Source: Coemansia sp. RSA 922
Taxonomy: Eukaryota; Kickxellomycota; Kickxellomycetes; Kickxellales; Kickxellaceae
Length of the DNA: 27,830 bases
Reading direction: 5' to 3'
Assembly (NCBI GenBank): GCA_027577415.1
Contig: JANBQS010000188.1
Location: 1 to 27,830, forward strand
Shown: positions 16,983 to 26,923 of the stretch, piece by piece
Position numbering within the stretch: the first letter of the stretch is position 1
Layout: each line of letters opens with the position of its first letter
The notes under the pieces: model-generated
What the model saw: the letters and a program-made list of their open reading frames with translations, nothing else
Told to the model about the DNA's origin: nothing
Databases searched by the model: none
Made by a program: the position numbers and the translations under genes

Positions 16983-17070
16983 GTACGTCAACTTTCTCTT
17001 CTCATCTACCGCCCCCCTTTTCAATCAATTAATATCCTATTTTTATTTATTTATTTATTTTTGTGTATAG
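16983..17070 (+). other. Possible 5' UTR intron of SSN6
   Basis: A GTACGT donor at 16983 and a T-rich tract leading to TATAG at 17066-17070 fit the splice signals of the coding introns in this window. The 88 bp length is also typical. Splicing would leave a 29-base leader segment before the ATG at 17100. This is a prediction only. Confidence 0.35.
17041..17062 (+). repeat. (TTTA)n tract
   Basis: This short TTTA repeat lies in the SSN6 leader and forms the T-rich tract in front of the putative acceptor TATAG. Confidence 0.8.
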
Positions 17071-17099
17071 ACAGGGGATTTAGTCGACAGAGTGATTGA

Positions 17100-20000
17100 A
17101 TGCAAGCGCATCACCAGCAGTCGCATCGTCCCATCACGCCTAGTCAGATTCGACAGCCAATGCAGTCAATGAGTGCGGGTATACCGCCGCCTGGCATGTA
17201 TGCCTCTGTGCAGATGGGCCCGCCTCCTAATTCAAATGGCCAGCCCAACGGCAGCTTCCAGCAAGGCCCTCCGCGTGGTCCCCCACCTCACCAGGGCCAA
17301 CCGCCGCCACGTCAGCCCCGGCAACCTATGCAGGGGCAACCACCACCGCCGCCACAGCCAACTGGCTCTCATCACCAACAGCCACCACCACCACCCCCGT
17401 CCCAGCAGCAGTCGCAGGCTCCGCCGCCGCCGCCGCCGCCACCGGCTGCTATTCTCCAGCCACCACCAATGACCTCATCTCAGCGGCTGAGCTCGATCAC
17501 CGAGGAGGTTTGGATGCAGATAGGTAAGCCTTCTTTCTGGCCGATCCTGCCCACATATGTTGCTTTGAGAATCCTGCCAATTGTCATTTTATCTAACTTT
17601 CCGTTGTTGTGTTGCATATGTCACTTTTTATGTTATTTTTGATAGGGTCGCTGGCTGAGCTGATGGCCGAGCATGAGCGGGCACTGATTGCTTATGACAA
17701 CGCTCTTCGTTACAACCCCTACTCTCAACACGCACTGACTCAGATTGCCAACATCTACCGCGGGCGCGAGGACTTTGAAAAGGCTGTGGAGTACTTCCAG
17801 CGCATCGTCAACATTGACAGCACCAACGGCGAGACTTGGGGCGCGATTGGCAACTGTTACCTCATGCTGGATGAGATGCCCAAGGCGTACCATGCGTACC
17901 AGCAAGCTATATTCCATCTGCCCAACCCCAAGGAGCCCAAACTCTGGTACGGCATCGGCATTCTCTATGATCGATACGGGTCGTATGAGCACGCCGAGGA
18001 GGCGTTTAACGCTGTGATGAACATGGATCCAGACTTTGACAAGGCAAACGAGATTTACTTCCGGCTTGGCATTATACACAAGTGCCAGGGCAAGTACGGT
18101 CAGAGCCTAGAGTGCTTCAACCGCATCCTCCGCGAACCACCCAAGCCTCTTACTGAGACGGACATTTGGTTCCAGATCGGCAATGTGCACGAGCTCAACT
18201 CAGAGTTTGTCCCAGCCAGAGACGCGTACGAGCGGGTACTTCGCGAGAACCCGCACCATGGCAAAGTTTTGCAGCAGCTTGGGGCGCTTTACTTCCGGCC
18301 CAACACGAGTCTCAGCAACATTGACGTGGCAGTTCAGCTTCTTATGCGCGCGATCGAAGTTGATAAGGACAAAACCGAGGCGCACACTTGGTACTTGCTT
18401 GGGCGGTGCTACATGGTTCAGCGGCAGTACAACAAGGCCTACGAGGCGTATCAACAGGCGGTGTACCGCGATAGTAACAATGCAAACTATTGGTGCTCTA
18501 TTGGCGTGCTGTACTACCAGATTAACCAGTACCGCGACGCTTTAGATGCATACAGTCGGGCTATTCGCATTAGTCCTTACTTGAGCGAGGTGTGGTTTGA
18601 CCTCGGGGCGCTTTACGAGGCGTGCAACAACCAAGTCAACGACGCCATCGACGCTTACGCGCGGGCAGCCGATCTGGACCGCACAAATCCAGTCATTGAG
18701 CAGCGGCTTGAACTGCTGCGTCGCATCCAGGCAACGGGCCAGACCAGCCTGGCGCAGGGTAACCCGCCGCCGACTCCAATTGACCCGCCCACAACCACAA
18801 CTGCCACTGGGCAGCCCAATGCCCCAGGCGGGCCGGCGGGCGAGTCATCGGTCACTGGTGGGGCACCAGGGAGCCTGGGAGCTCCTCCAATGTCTGCGGG
18901 CAACGCTCCGCTGTCCATGGAGCATGGTCGTAATCCCAGCGACTCGGCTCCTCAGCCCCCCGTCTCGCGTAGTGCTATGCCGCCCTCAGCCAGCGCACAA
19001 CATGCGGGGCATGGCGTACCTCCGCAATACGCGCAACAGGCAAAAACACCACATCCGGGACATGCCCACATGCCTGGTGGTCGCCCTGGGTACCCACCCG
19101 AGGAGCATGCCTATGGCCGCTATGAGCAAATGGGTCGACCAGATCATCCAGGTGCTGAGGGGCCAGGCCCACACTACCCCGGTGGCGGTAGCGGCCCTCC
19201 CACAAGCAGTGGTTATTCGACATCTGCGCCGTACCAGGGCGCACAGTACTCGCAGCCCATGTCTCAGCAGCACACGCCCCATCCGTACAACGCCCCAGGA
19301 CACCCCCAGGGCTCGGCACCATACTCAGCTCATGGGCCGCCACCCTCCTCTGGCCCATACCGCAACGATGATGTTCGAATGACCTCGCGTCACCACTCGC
19401 CAAGCGTGTCTCAGCAGCATCCTCATCCTCACTCGCATCATCAGCCGCAGCAAATTCACCCTCAGCAGTCGACGCCTGTTGTAGAGCAGCATCAGCCCGG
19501 CAGTGCCTTTCAGCAAGGTCCTGTAAATGGATATGCGTCTTATCAGGGCCCTCCAAGTGTTGATACTCGCCACCGCAGCCGCAGCCCCTCCCGCCTGCAA
19601 AGTCCGCCCTTCAGACATGGTAACTATGGCCAGCCCGTGCAGCAGACTGAGTCTGTACGTAACAGCGCTCGTGACGACAGACACGGAGAGCAGCCGGGCG
19701 ATGTGCCCAGTGGCCCCGCCTTCCCGCCCACATACGTACGCCATGGATCCGTCAAGGCTACTGCCGCCGCGCCACCAGGCCAGAATAGCCACCCAGCTAA
19801 TGTAAAAGCACTCCACGGCGATTCACAAGCACAAACGGGCGATAGGGATGGCGGCGTCACCACGGAAGAGACGGCCCCAAGCCTGTACAAGCCGTCACTC
19901 TCTCGTTCGGAGCCTGGCATGTCCATGTCGTCTGCTAGTGGCGCTTTGGCTAGTTTGGCGGCCATGTCGGCAGCGCCTATTAGCCTGCCCCAGATGTCTA

Positions 20001-21145
20001 CGCCTACGCCTGTATCAGACATTTCTGTGTCGTCGGCATCGACGCCGGCGCTGTCTGGCCCTACTGCTGCGCCAATTAGGCTTCCCCCTGTGCAGGTGGG
20101 GGGCGTCGGTAGCTTCTCGAATTCCGGCAATGCCACATCATCGTTTGGCTCTGTAGGCGTTGCCGCGCAGTCTGCATTTACTGGGGAGGAACCATCCAGA
20201 ACCAGCGCCATTGGACTCTCTTTGGCTACATCTGTCGAGGGCCCCACCAGTCTAGCCTCTGCCATTTCGGCTGCTGATGAAGACAAGGAGGACTTTGCCA
20301 TCAACTCACTTATGAGCCTGAGTAATGTCGCTACAACGCTGACCTCGCGCCCGCAGATGTCGTCTCCGCCTCCACAGCCCCCCACATTTTCCAACAGGGC
20401 TAGTAGCTCCGAGGCTGTTCCCACTGCTGTCAGCAGTGGTGTGGACGCACGAGCCAGCGAGATGGCCGACATGAGTGCCATTGACGCCAACGGAGTCAAA
20501 GATCTGGAGATTTCGAGCCCTATCGACTCGAAACCCTCGAGTGAGCCTACGGGGCCTGCGTCGGCTGATACGGAGGACAGCATGCCTCTTGCGCTGGCTT
20601 TTGCCACAGAAGGCGCAGCAGCGATAGGTAGTGGCAACAGCCGGTCTGCCACTTCCTCGCCTACCACGAGCGTTGCTGGGGGCAGCCACCACGACTCAGC
20701 CGCCTCCAACGGAAGCGCACCGGCGCTAGTGCCTAGCAAGCGGTCATTGTCGGCCACGAGCACCAGCGATGCAGTAGCGATCGCTACTACCACCGCTCGG
20801 CCTATGTCCCCCACCAGTGCTGGTAGCAGTAGCCCATCTTTCAAAGATGCCGCGGGTGGTGGCAGCAGCATCGCCAGCAATAATGGCAACGAAGGGCCTG
20901 ATGCTGGCTATGGACTTGGTCCACGCAAGCGTGGGCGACTGAACTCGCCATCTCCTGCCTCTGAGAGACGGCAACCCTCCGCAACAAAGATACGCAACGC
21001 TGAAAAGGCAGACGACGTAGAGGACGGCGAGGTTCCCGAAGACGGCGAGGTGTTTGAGGACGAGGACACGTCTCGCTCTGATGGCGCTAAGGCCCAAAAT
21101 GGCGACGAAGTCGTAATGGGCTCGGGCAAAGTGAAGCACGACTAG
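17100..21145 (+). CDS. SSN6: General transcriptional corepressor Ssn6/Cyc8, two exons
   Basis: Ssn6 (Cyc8) is the TPR subunit of the Tup1-Ssn6 nuclear corepressor recruited by DNA-bound repressors. Exons are 17100-17523 and 17646-21145. The 122 bp intron (GTAAGC donor, GATAG acceptor) joins VWMQI to GSLAELMAEHERAL in frame, for 1307 aa. Residues 1-125 are Gln/Pro/His-rich. About ten tandem TPR units fill roughly residues 142-510, for example ALIAYDNALRYNPYSQHAL, YHAYQQAIFHLPNPKEPKLW, ECFNRILREPPKPLTETDIW and SLSNIDVAVQLLMRAIEVDK, in the order of Cyc8. The remaining 800 or so residues are Pro/Gln/His- and Ser-rich. They end in a basic GPRKRGRL motif that may be a nuclear signal and an acidic EDGEVPEDGEVFEDED tail. 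The protein is longer than yeast Cyc8 (966 aa). It converges on RIO2. Confidence 0.95.
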
Positions 21146-21239
21146 CAGTGGTGCATTACCAATATATATTTTTTTCTCTTTTTTTTATACCGAATATGTC
21201 AATTAAGTTGCGAAGACTCTGTCATTTACATAAAAGCTG

Positions 21240-22424
21240 TCAAGCGCGCTTTCGTCTGATGGTGTTTCCAAGCCGGTCATATTCTATGTCATAGTCGTCG
21301 TCGCTATCAGAGGCGTCGTCCTCATTCACGCTACCTGTGTCATGGTCATCCTCACTCTCATCGTTGCCGTTGTCGTCTGCATAGACAATTTCTTCGTCGC
21401 TCGGCAAATCCTCATCATCCTCTTCATCGTGGCTGTGGGGCGCGGCATTACTACCATCCGTCTTCTCCGACTCCATGAATGCCTCAAGCTGCGTTTGTTC
21501 CTTTTTGGTAAAGCCACTGGCGGCAACTTGCACGTCCAAGTCAAACTCCTTGTTGGCGTCAAGCGCAAATTTTGGATAGAGAACACTCTCGTAGCCAAAG
21601 CGGCGCTTGAAAAAGGTGCGGATGCAGTCGACATCTCGGTTAAAGTAAAACTCGGCGTTGGCATGCGACGTGGAGACCATCTGCGGGAAATCGATTAGGA
21701 TTGGACTACCATCGTCGCGGATTAGGATATTGAACTCGTTAAAGTCACCGTGGATCAGGCCGTGCTTGGCGAGGCGAACAATCAAATCCATCAGCTCCGA
21801 GTAGAGCTTTCCGGGCTCGCCGATTTTCTCGATCTGACGCAGAGGATGGGCATCTAAAAGCTCCATGACAATGCAGTGACGGTTCTGGTCTATCGGCCTG
21901 GGGACTGGAAAGCCATGCTGGTGCAGAACTTGCATAAAGGCGTACTCCTTCATTGCCGAGAGCCGTGACATGTACATCCACGAGGGCGACTGATCTGGCC
22001 GAAAGTAGTCGCGCTTGTTCTTCACATTTCTGAACGAGAGGCGGCCCAGACGATGCAGCTTTAACACAACCTGCTCTTCGTTATCGCCAGCAATGACGAA
22101 AATGTCCGACTCTTTACCCACGCCGATCTGGTTGCCCACAGACGCTACCGATCCACGCTTGCTGAGGGTTTTAAGCGCCAGATAGTCGTAGCCGGCATAT
22201 ACTAGCTTGTATCCCACGTACTTTGAGCTTGACTCGCTGGCTATCAACTTGCGCTTGATCAAGTCAGTAATAAACTTGTTGATACCGCCGCTACGCAGGC
22301 GTGATAGCTGTGCAATGAGTGTGGCAGGGACGATGTCGTGGTTCCGCGAGCCTATCTCGATAGCAGTCAACACACGAAAGTCCTCGGTGCTCATGTAGCG
22401 CAGGGCCTTTGCATCGAGCTTCAT
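21240..22424 (-). CDS. RIO2: Atypical protein kinase/ATPase RIO2
   Basis: Rio2 binds cytoplasmic pre-40S particles and uses its ATPase to leave them during final 20S to 18S rRNA maturation. The protein is 394 aa without introns. The N-terminal winged helix (about residues 1-90) begins MKLDAKALRYMSTEDFRVL. The nucleotide loop IGVGKESDIFV is at 100-110 and the conserved Lys122 lies in VVLKLHRLG. The hinge region has IVMELLDAHPL, the catalytic loop IHGDFNEFN has Asp227 and Asn232, and the metal-binding IDFPQ has Asp245. The C-terminus is very acidic (runs of Asp/Glu), followed by a basic tail (RLGNTIRRKRA). I chose the ATG at 22424 because MKLDAKALRYM is the family start. The gene diverges from the ERT1-like gene across 410 bp. 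Confidence 0.96.
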   Translation of the reverse strand: MKLDAKALRYMSTEDFRVLTAIEIGSRNHDIVPATLIAQLSRLRSGGINKFITDLIKRKLIASESSSKYVGYKLVYAGYDYLALKTLSKRGSVASVGNQIGVGKESDIFVIAGDNEEQVVLKLHRLGRLSFRNVKNKRDYFRPDQSPSWMYMSRLSAMKEYAFMQVLHQHGFPVPRPIDQNRHCIVMELLDAHPLRQIEKIGEPGKLYSELMDLIVRLAKHGLIHGDFNEFNILIRDDGSPILIDFPQMVSTSHANAEFYFNRDVDCIRTFFKRRFGYESVLYPKFALDANKEFDLDVQVAASGFTKKEQTQLEAFMESEKTDGSNAAPHSHDEEDDEDLPSDEEIVYADDNGNDESEDDHDTGSVNEDDASDSDDDYDIEYDRLGNTIRRKRA

Positions 22425-22834
22425 TATGAGCGATCCAGGGAACAAATAAGCGTAGTAAATATAATAATGAAAGTGGTGAGAAGAGCCAGAAAATAAGTTT
22501 AGTGCAATTTTTTTTTTTTCGTTTTGATTTAAGACGAGTCGAGCCGAACCGCGTGACAGTATTGGCAAAGGCAGGTTGAGCGTGTCACGTGTTCAAGGGT
22601 CCATCTCTGCTTTCACGCTCAGAGGGAGAGGGGATGGAACGTATAACTGACGTGCGCGGGGAAGGGAGCAAGGCAAAATGCACATGTTTGTAAAATCGGA
22701 ACGCACACCCAGACTTTGGATTTTTTTTTTCACACCTTTCTTCTTTTTGTATTATTTTATTTTATTTGCTCATTTGTCGGCTGGCACTAATATTAGGTGT
22801 ATTTTTCTATTTTATATTACGACTTGGCGCCCGA
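22425..22834. promoter_or_regulatory. Shared divergent promoter RIO2 / ERT1-like
   Basis: This 410 bp spacer separates divergent starts. It contains several T-homopolymer tracts (about 22508-22520 and 22722-22730), which are typical nucleosome-excluding sequence, and a CACGTG palindrome. No gene is visible. Confidence 0.55.
22586..22591. promoter_or_regulatory. CACGTG E-box in RIO2/ERT1 promoter
   Basis: CACGTG is the classical bHLH-binding palindrome (Cbf1, Pho4 or Tye7-type factors in fungi). It lies 162 bp upstream of the RIO2 ATG. A six-base site is weak evidence alone. Confidence 0.3.
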
Positions 22835-24940
22835 ATGAGTGAAGGTGTTTTAAAGAGTGGCGTAGGCGGCGCAGAGTCGGGCGGACCTCCTGGCAATAGC
22901 TCGCGAGCCAAGCGGCAAAAGGTTTCTAAAGGTAGGAAAACAATAGCGCCTGCAAACAAGGGCAAGGGGCCATTATTCCTCTCTGCGTATGTGGCGAGCA
23001 TTCACCGCAGAGAACAAGGCCTGGCTCCAGATACTGGCGCCAGTATTCATATGCGAGAAGAGGCTGGTATTGATTTGGAGTTGAATACTCGGAAACATAT
23101 GTAATTTGCTGTGCATCATGTAGCATGTGTGTTTTGCCAGCGCTCACACATGTCGTGCGACGACAAACGGCCGTGTCAGCGATGCGTGAAGCGCAATATA
23201 GCACATCTGTGCCGGGACAAGGACCCTACAGGCGAAGGCGCCGCCAACGGCGAAGCGCGTAAGGGCGCAAAGGTGAGTGGCAGTGAGGGCAGCAAGAAGG
23301 CTGGGCGAAGAGAGTCGGAGGTGGTCCCGATTGCACCTGCTACCACAACTTGTATGGCAGCCAGGGCTCCCAAGGTATTTGCCCCAATGCCAAACCAGGC
23401 TACCAGTGTGCACAGGCCCGAAGTGGCGGCGGTTGTAACTACGGCTCCAGCTTCGGCGCCACCATCCGCCAATACTGAAACAGGCGGCACCTTTCCTTCT
23501 GCTGCTGCTGCCGCCGCCAGCGCGCCAGTCGGCATAGTGGCGGTCCAAGCAAATATGCAGGCGGGTGGTGCAGCTGCCCCAGCAAGGATCGACGCATCGT
23601 CACAGGGCTATCTTGGAGGGGCAGATGGAGGCGGGCGCACACTGGCGCTGGCAGGGCAATCAATGCCCACATTGCCCAGCAGTGGCACATTGGCACAGAT
23701 GGAGAGAGAAAGAGAGGGGGCGGCTAGGAGGAGCGAGGTTAGCGGAGGACGCACCAGCTATGGCGGGGTGCGGTTTGACAACAACGCAATGCTGATGTTT
23801 GGCAATGTTGTGGCAAGCAATGAGTTTTCAGCAATCGACGACTTTCTTGAGAACTTGCAGCGCAACACGCGGTATGCGGACCGCGTAGACGCCGACTTTA
23901 ATCGAAGCAACCCGCCAAGTGGATCCCCCTCTGGGCCGCCAAGCTCATACGCAATCGGCTCGCCCGTGTCCGAACAAGCCGCCGCTCCAGCGCTGCAGCC
24001 GTCGAGTAGCGCCGTGCAGCTTCAGGCATACGCACAGGCAATGCCGGCTGGAGGGACTACAGCAGCGCATGCCACATCTGCACCCGGTATGGGCAACCAC
24101 GACCAGCGCACACTTAGTCTGCCGACAATATCGCAGCTGATGGCCAGCAACAGCGGCGAGGGCGTCACACAAGCGGAGCGGTTCCTGCTGACGGCAGCCG
24201 ACCCCAGCGATGGCACGTCGGAGGACAAGCTGAGGCAGATCATCAACGCAAAGTACCAGGCGGGGATCCTCAAGCCCTACAACTACGTCAGCGGCTACAC
24301 GCGCATGCAACGGTTCATGGAGACAAACGTCAGCCAGCCAAACATCATCCGCATCCTCGAAGTGCTCAACACCTTCCGGCCGACATTTCGGTCTATAGCG
24401 CAGGCGCTGGACGACCTGGACCTGCTGCTGGTTGAAGAGGGCTTTGAGCGCCTGCTGCTGGATTATGACAACGTCTTCAACTCCTTTGGTGTGCCGGCCT
24501 GCCTATGGCGCCGCACGGGCGAGATATACAAGGCCAACCGCGAGTTTGCTGACCTGGTAGGCGTGCCTCTTTCATACTTCCACGAGGGTCGCGTTTGCAT
24601 CTATGAGCTGATGCCCGAAAACTCGACCGTCAACTACTGGGAAAAGTACGGCGAGATTGCATTTGACGCCACGCAAAAGGCTGTACTGACGTCATGCGTC
24701 CTGCAGACTGCTGCCTCTATCCGAACCATGGTTCACACCGACTCTAGTCGCGCTCAGACCTCGGGGTCTTTTGCCCCACTGTCAACCGCCCTTAGGCCTG
24801 CTGCCCACACCGACCAGCCGTCGCCCTCGCAGCCCGGCCGTCCAGTGCGCTGCTGCTTTTCCTTTACGCTGCGCCGGGACAAGTACAAAATCCCGCTAGC
24901 TATCGTAGGCAACTTTTTGCCCATCCAGCAGCAGCCTTGA
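22835..24940 (+). CDS. ERT1: ERT1/AcuK-type Zn2Cys6 regulator of gluconeogenesis, two exons
   Basis: This is a nuclear transcription factor of the Ert1/Rds2/AcuK group that activates gluconeogenic genes on non-fermentable carbon. Exons are 22835-22931 and 23124-24940, with a 192 bp intron (GTAGGA donor, TGTAG acceptor) and a 637 aa product. The junction restores AKRQKVSK|ACVFCQRSH, so the zinc cluster is split by the intron. The six zinc cysteines are C34, C37, C44, C50, C53 and C62 (spacing C-x2-C-x6-C-x5-C-x2-C-x8-C). A long Ala/Ser/Gly/Pro-rich linker follows. The conserved C-terminal region has LLTAADPSDGTSEDKLRQII, NAKYQAGILKPYNYVSGY and a PAS-like region with GVPACLWRRTGEIYKANREF, VNYWEKYGEIAFD and KAVLTSCVL, and ends IPLAIVGNFLP. 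These blocks are characteristic of the family. The start MSEGVLKSG at 22835 is the nearest ATG before the basic region. Confidence 0.9.
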
Positions 24941-25062
24941 AGTAAGAAATAATATCATTAGCCCATACACAGGGTCCCAGAACAACGACTTTATCATCAT
25001 CAGCTTCATCACACGTTCGCTTCCTTCTCTCTCTCCCGCTATATCTCGATTTCCAATTTAAA

Positions 25063-25614
25063 ATGTCCGCCTTTGTCAAAATTCTAGCACTCAGCCTAAT
25101 CGCCAGCAGTGTCTCCGAGGCTCTCTCGTACGTTCTGGTCTACCGCACAGAGCAATTCCAACAGCTCAAGCAAAAGGTCGTTCAGGGCGAAAGTCGCCTT
25201 GAGGAGGAGAAGCACTCCACAGCTGGCAACGGCAAGAACCGCCAGCGCCGCATAGAAAGCATCGAGTCCCAGCTGTCGACTGCCCGAAGCAAGGCTAGCA
25301 GGCTGCAGCTACGCAACATGTTGGTTGTTGCGCTTATTCAGCTCGTTTCAGTCTACCAAGTGAACGCAATCTATGGTGGCGAGGCCGTAGGGACCTTGCC
25401 ATTTGAGCCGCTGAGTATGTTCCGCGGCTTGACTCACCGGGGGCTCCCTGAAGACAGTCCGAATAACGCCTGCTCGGCCACATTCATTTTTGTGCTGGGC
25501 GGACTCATGTTCAAGGCAGTGATCGACCGGTACCTCCAGCTAGGTATGCCCAAGGGTAGCTCGTTGCCAAAGTGGGTGACCAACCCAGAGGACGTCATTA
25601 GCGGCAAGAAGTAG
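25063..25614 (+). CDS. TMCO1: TMCO1-like ER membrane protein
   Basis: This is a 183 aa protein without introns. It belongs to the DUF106/EMC3/Oxa1 superfamily, whose member TMCO1 is described as an ER calcium-load-activated channel and a component of a multipass-protein translocon. An N-terminal membrane helix (about residues 5-25) is followed by SYVLVYRTEQFQQLK, which matches the TMCO1 WVLVYRTDKYKRLK block. A charged coiled coil follows (about 30-90). Further membrane segments lie near 93-112 and 135-155 and flank LPFEPLSMFRGLTHRGLPED, which corresponds to LPFTPLSYIQGLSHRNL in the human protein. The ATG at 25063 follows a pyrimidine-rich leader (about 25020-25048). The gene lies 122 bp after ERT1 on the same strand and converges on IMP4. 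Confidence 0.9.
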   Translation: MSAFVKILALSLIASSVSEALSYVLVYRTEQFQQLKQKVVQGESRLEEEKHSTAGNGKNRQRRIESIESQLSTARSKASRLQLRNMLVVALIQLVSVYQVNAIYGGEAVGTLPFEPLSMFRGLTHRGLPEDSPNNACSATFIFVLGGLMFKAVIDRYLQLGMPKGSSLPKWVTNPEDVISGKK

Positions 25615-25637
25615 GCCAATGTTTTGTCTGGGTGCTT

Positions 25638-25643
25638 AATAAA
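25638..25643 (+). terminator. Poly(A) signal AATAAA after TMCO1
   Basis: A canonical AATAAA lies 24 bp past the TMCO1 stop codon, in the 60 bp gap before the IMP4 stop on the other strand. Cleavage 10-30 bases later would fall at or inside the IMP4 3' end. Confidence 0.55.
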
Positions 25644-25674
25644 TATATATATGTTTTCTGTATTGGTAAAGAGC

Positions 25675-26648
25675 TTAGAGAAGATCCCGCTTACGCGAGG
25701 TTCTCTGGTACGTCCGAAGTACCCACTCCTTGTCGGCGTCAGGCATATCAACCGTGCCCAGACGGATCTCGAATGGCCGCATCTCAAAGCGAGGCCCGAC
25801 CTCTGCCAGCTGCACCTCCTTGTGTGCGCTCTTGGCGTAAACGTGATGCCGGAATGAGATAAAATCGCTGTCGTTTGCAAATGTCATGACCCGCTTAGAG
25901 TCCATCTTTGGGACTGGGAACAGGTACTTTAGTACGCTCTTGATGCGGCCGCCCAGCCTCGAGTTAAAGTTCTCGAATATCAAGTGCGGGAAGGCCTCCG
26001 ATATATTGCCCTGGTCCTTGATGTCGTGGCGCAGAACCACATTGTACAAGGTGAAATGGACAGTCGGGCCGTACGGCAAGTGGCTGATGATCAGTCCGTC
26101 GGGCTGCCCACGCGTCTCATGCACAATAACCAAGTCCGTCACCTCATTCGTCTTGCAAGTCTCGACAATCTCGCTGATAACGTAGTTGCCTCGGTTAATG
26201 CGCTGCGAATTGGGAACAACCAGTCGCATCTCCTTGGCGAACTGCTGCAGCCGCGAGCTGGGATCGCGCGATGTTGTTACCACTACCTTGGGATCAAATA
26301 TCCCCGCACGTGCGTACTCATCATCTTGCGTCGACTCTACGAGCTCTTGCGCCTCGTCAAATCGGAGCGCCTTGTTGAGCTCCTCCGCTTCGTTCTGCAG
26401 CTCCGTAGGGATCGGTTTGCCATCGCGCAGAGCCTCCTTTAGCTTTTGCTTCTTCTCAAACGTCTGTCGCTCCTGCACCTCGAGCGACTTTTTGTACAGG
26501 TATTCACGCCGAAGCCTGGTTTGTCTGCGAAGCTACACCCACATCAATTTGACAACGGATACACACAACATGGCGTATTAGTTAACGAGCTGAAGCTGGT
26601 CATGCACAGCTTGTTACCGCTAGCGTCCTAGCTCAGGGGCCTTACCAT
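25675..26648 (-). CDS. IMP4: U3 snoRNP protein IMP4, two exons
   Basis: Imp4 is a Brix-domain protein of the U3 snoRNP and small-subunit processome; it helps U3 pair with pre-rRNA in the nucleolus. The main exon, 25675-26532, is preceded by an intron of 113 bp (26533-26645) and an exon of only ATG at 26646-26648. The donor is GTAAGG and the acceptor GTGTAG. The spliced start M|LRRQTRLRREYLYKKS matches the Imp4 N-terminus (MLRRQAR...REYLYRK). The product is 286 aa, close to yeast Imp4. The Brix domain spans roughly residues 85-265 and includes VVTTSRDPSSRLQQFAKEM, DLVIVHETRGQPDGLIISHL, PYGPTVHFTLYNVVLRHDI and HLIFENFNSRLGGRI. The gene diverges from the DUF2039 gene. Confidence 0.93.
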
Positions 26649-26923
26649 TTGGGGCTAGTATTCGAATGTGAGGGTGATATATGACAAAGCAAGTGGCGAT
26701 TTGAAAGAAGAGAGCAGGTCAGCCAGCCAGGCAGCCAGCCAGCAAAGGCGAGATCACTTTTGTAAAAAAAAAAAAAAACTAAGCGCTAATTTTTATGATC
26801 AGCAGATTATTTTTTTTTTTCTGGCGTTGCTTTTTGTGCTGTCCCTGACTGCCAAGCACTAGTCGCCGTGCTCCTCTTCAGCTCGCTCTTTTACATCTAT
26901 TTCACCAACAGCACGAGATACCC
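26649..26923. promoter_or_regulatory. Shared divergent promoter IMP4 / DUF2039 gene
   Basis: This 275 bp spacer has an A-homopolymer at about 26765-26779, a T-homopolymer at about 26809-26820 and an AGCC repeat at 26721-26743. Poly(dA:dT) tracts commonly mark nucleosome-depleted promoters in fungi. No gene is visible. Confidence 0.5.
26721..26743 (+). repeat. (AGCC)n tetranucleotide repeat
   Basis: About five and three-quarter AGCC units, one of them reading AGGC, lie in the IMP4/DUF2039 spacer. Confidence 0.9.

Larger units (their letters stand above)
16342..17099. promoter_or_regulatory. SSN6 promoter and long 5' leader
   Basis: This 758 bp region lies between VMA10 and the SSN6 start. 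It holds G-runs at 16458-16499, an A/T block around 16513-16530, a TATA box at 16570-16577 and long pyrimidine-rich leader sequence. A possible 5' UTR intron spans about 16983 (GTACGT) to 17070 (TATAG). No coding region is visible. Confidence 0.5.

Noticed and set aside
19624..20889. A 421-codon open frame on the minus strand inside SSN6
   Set aside because: It is antisense to the Ser/Ala/Pro-rich SSN6 tail, has biased composition and no recognisable domain. It is explained by the GC-rich repetitive coding strand.
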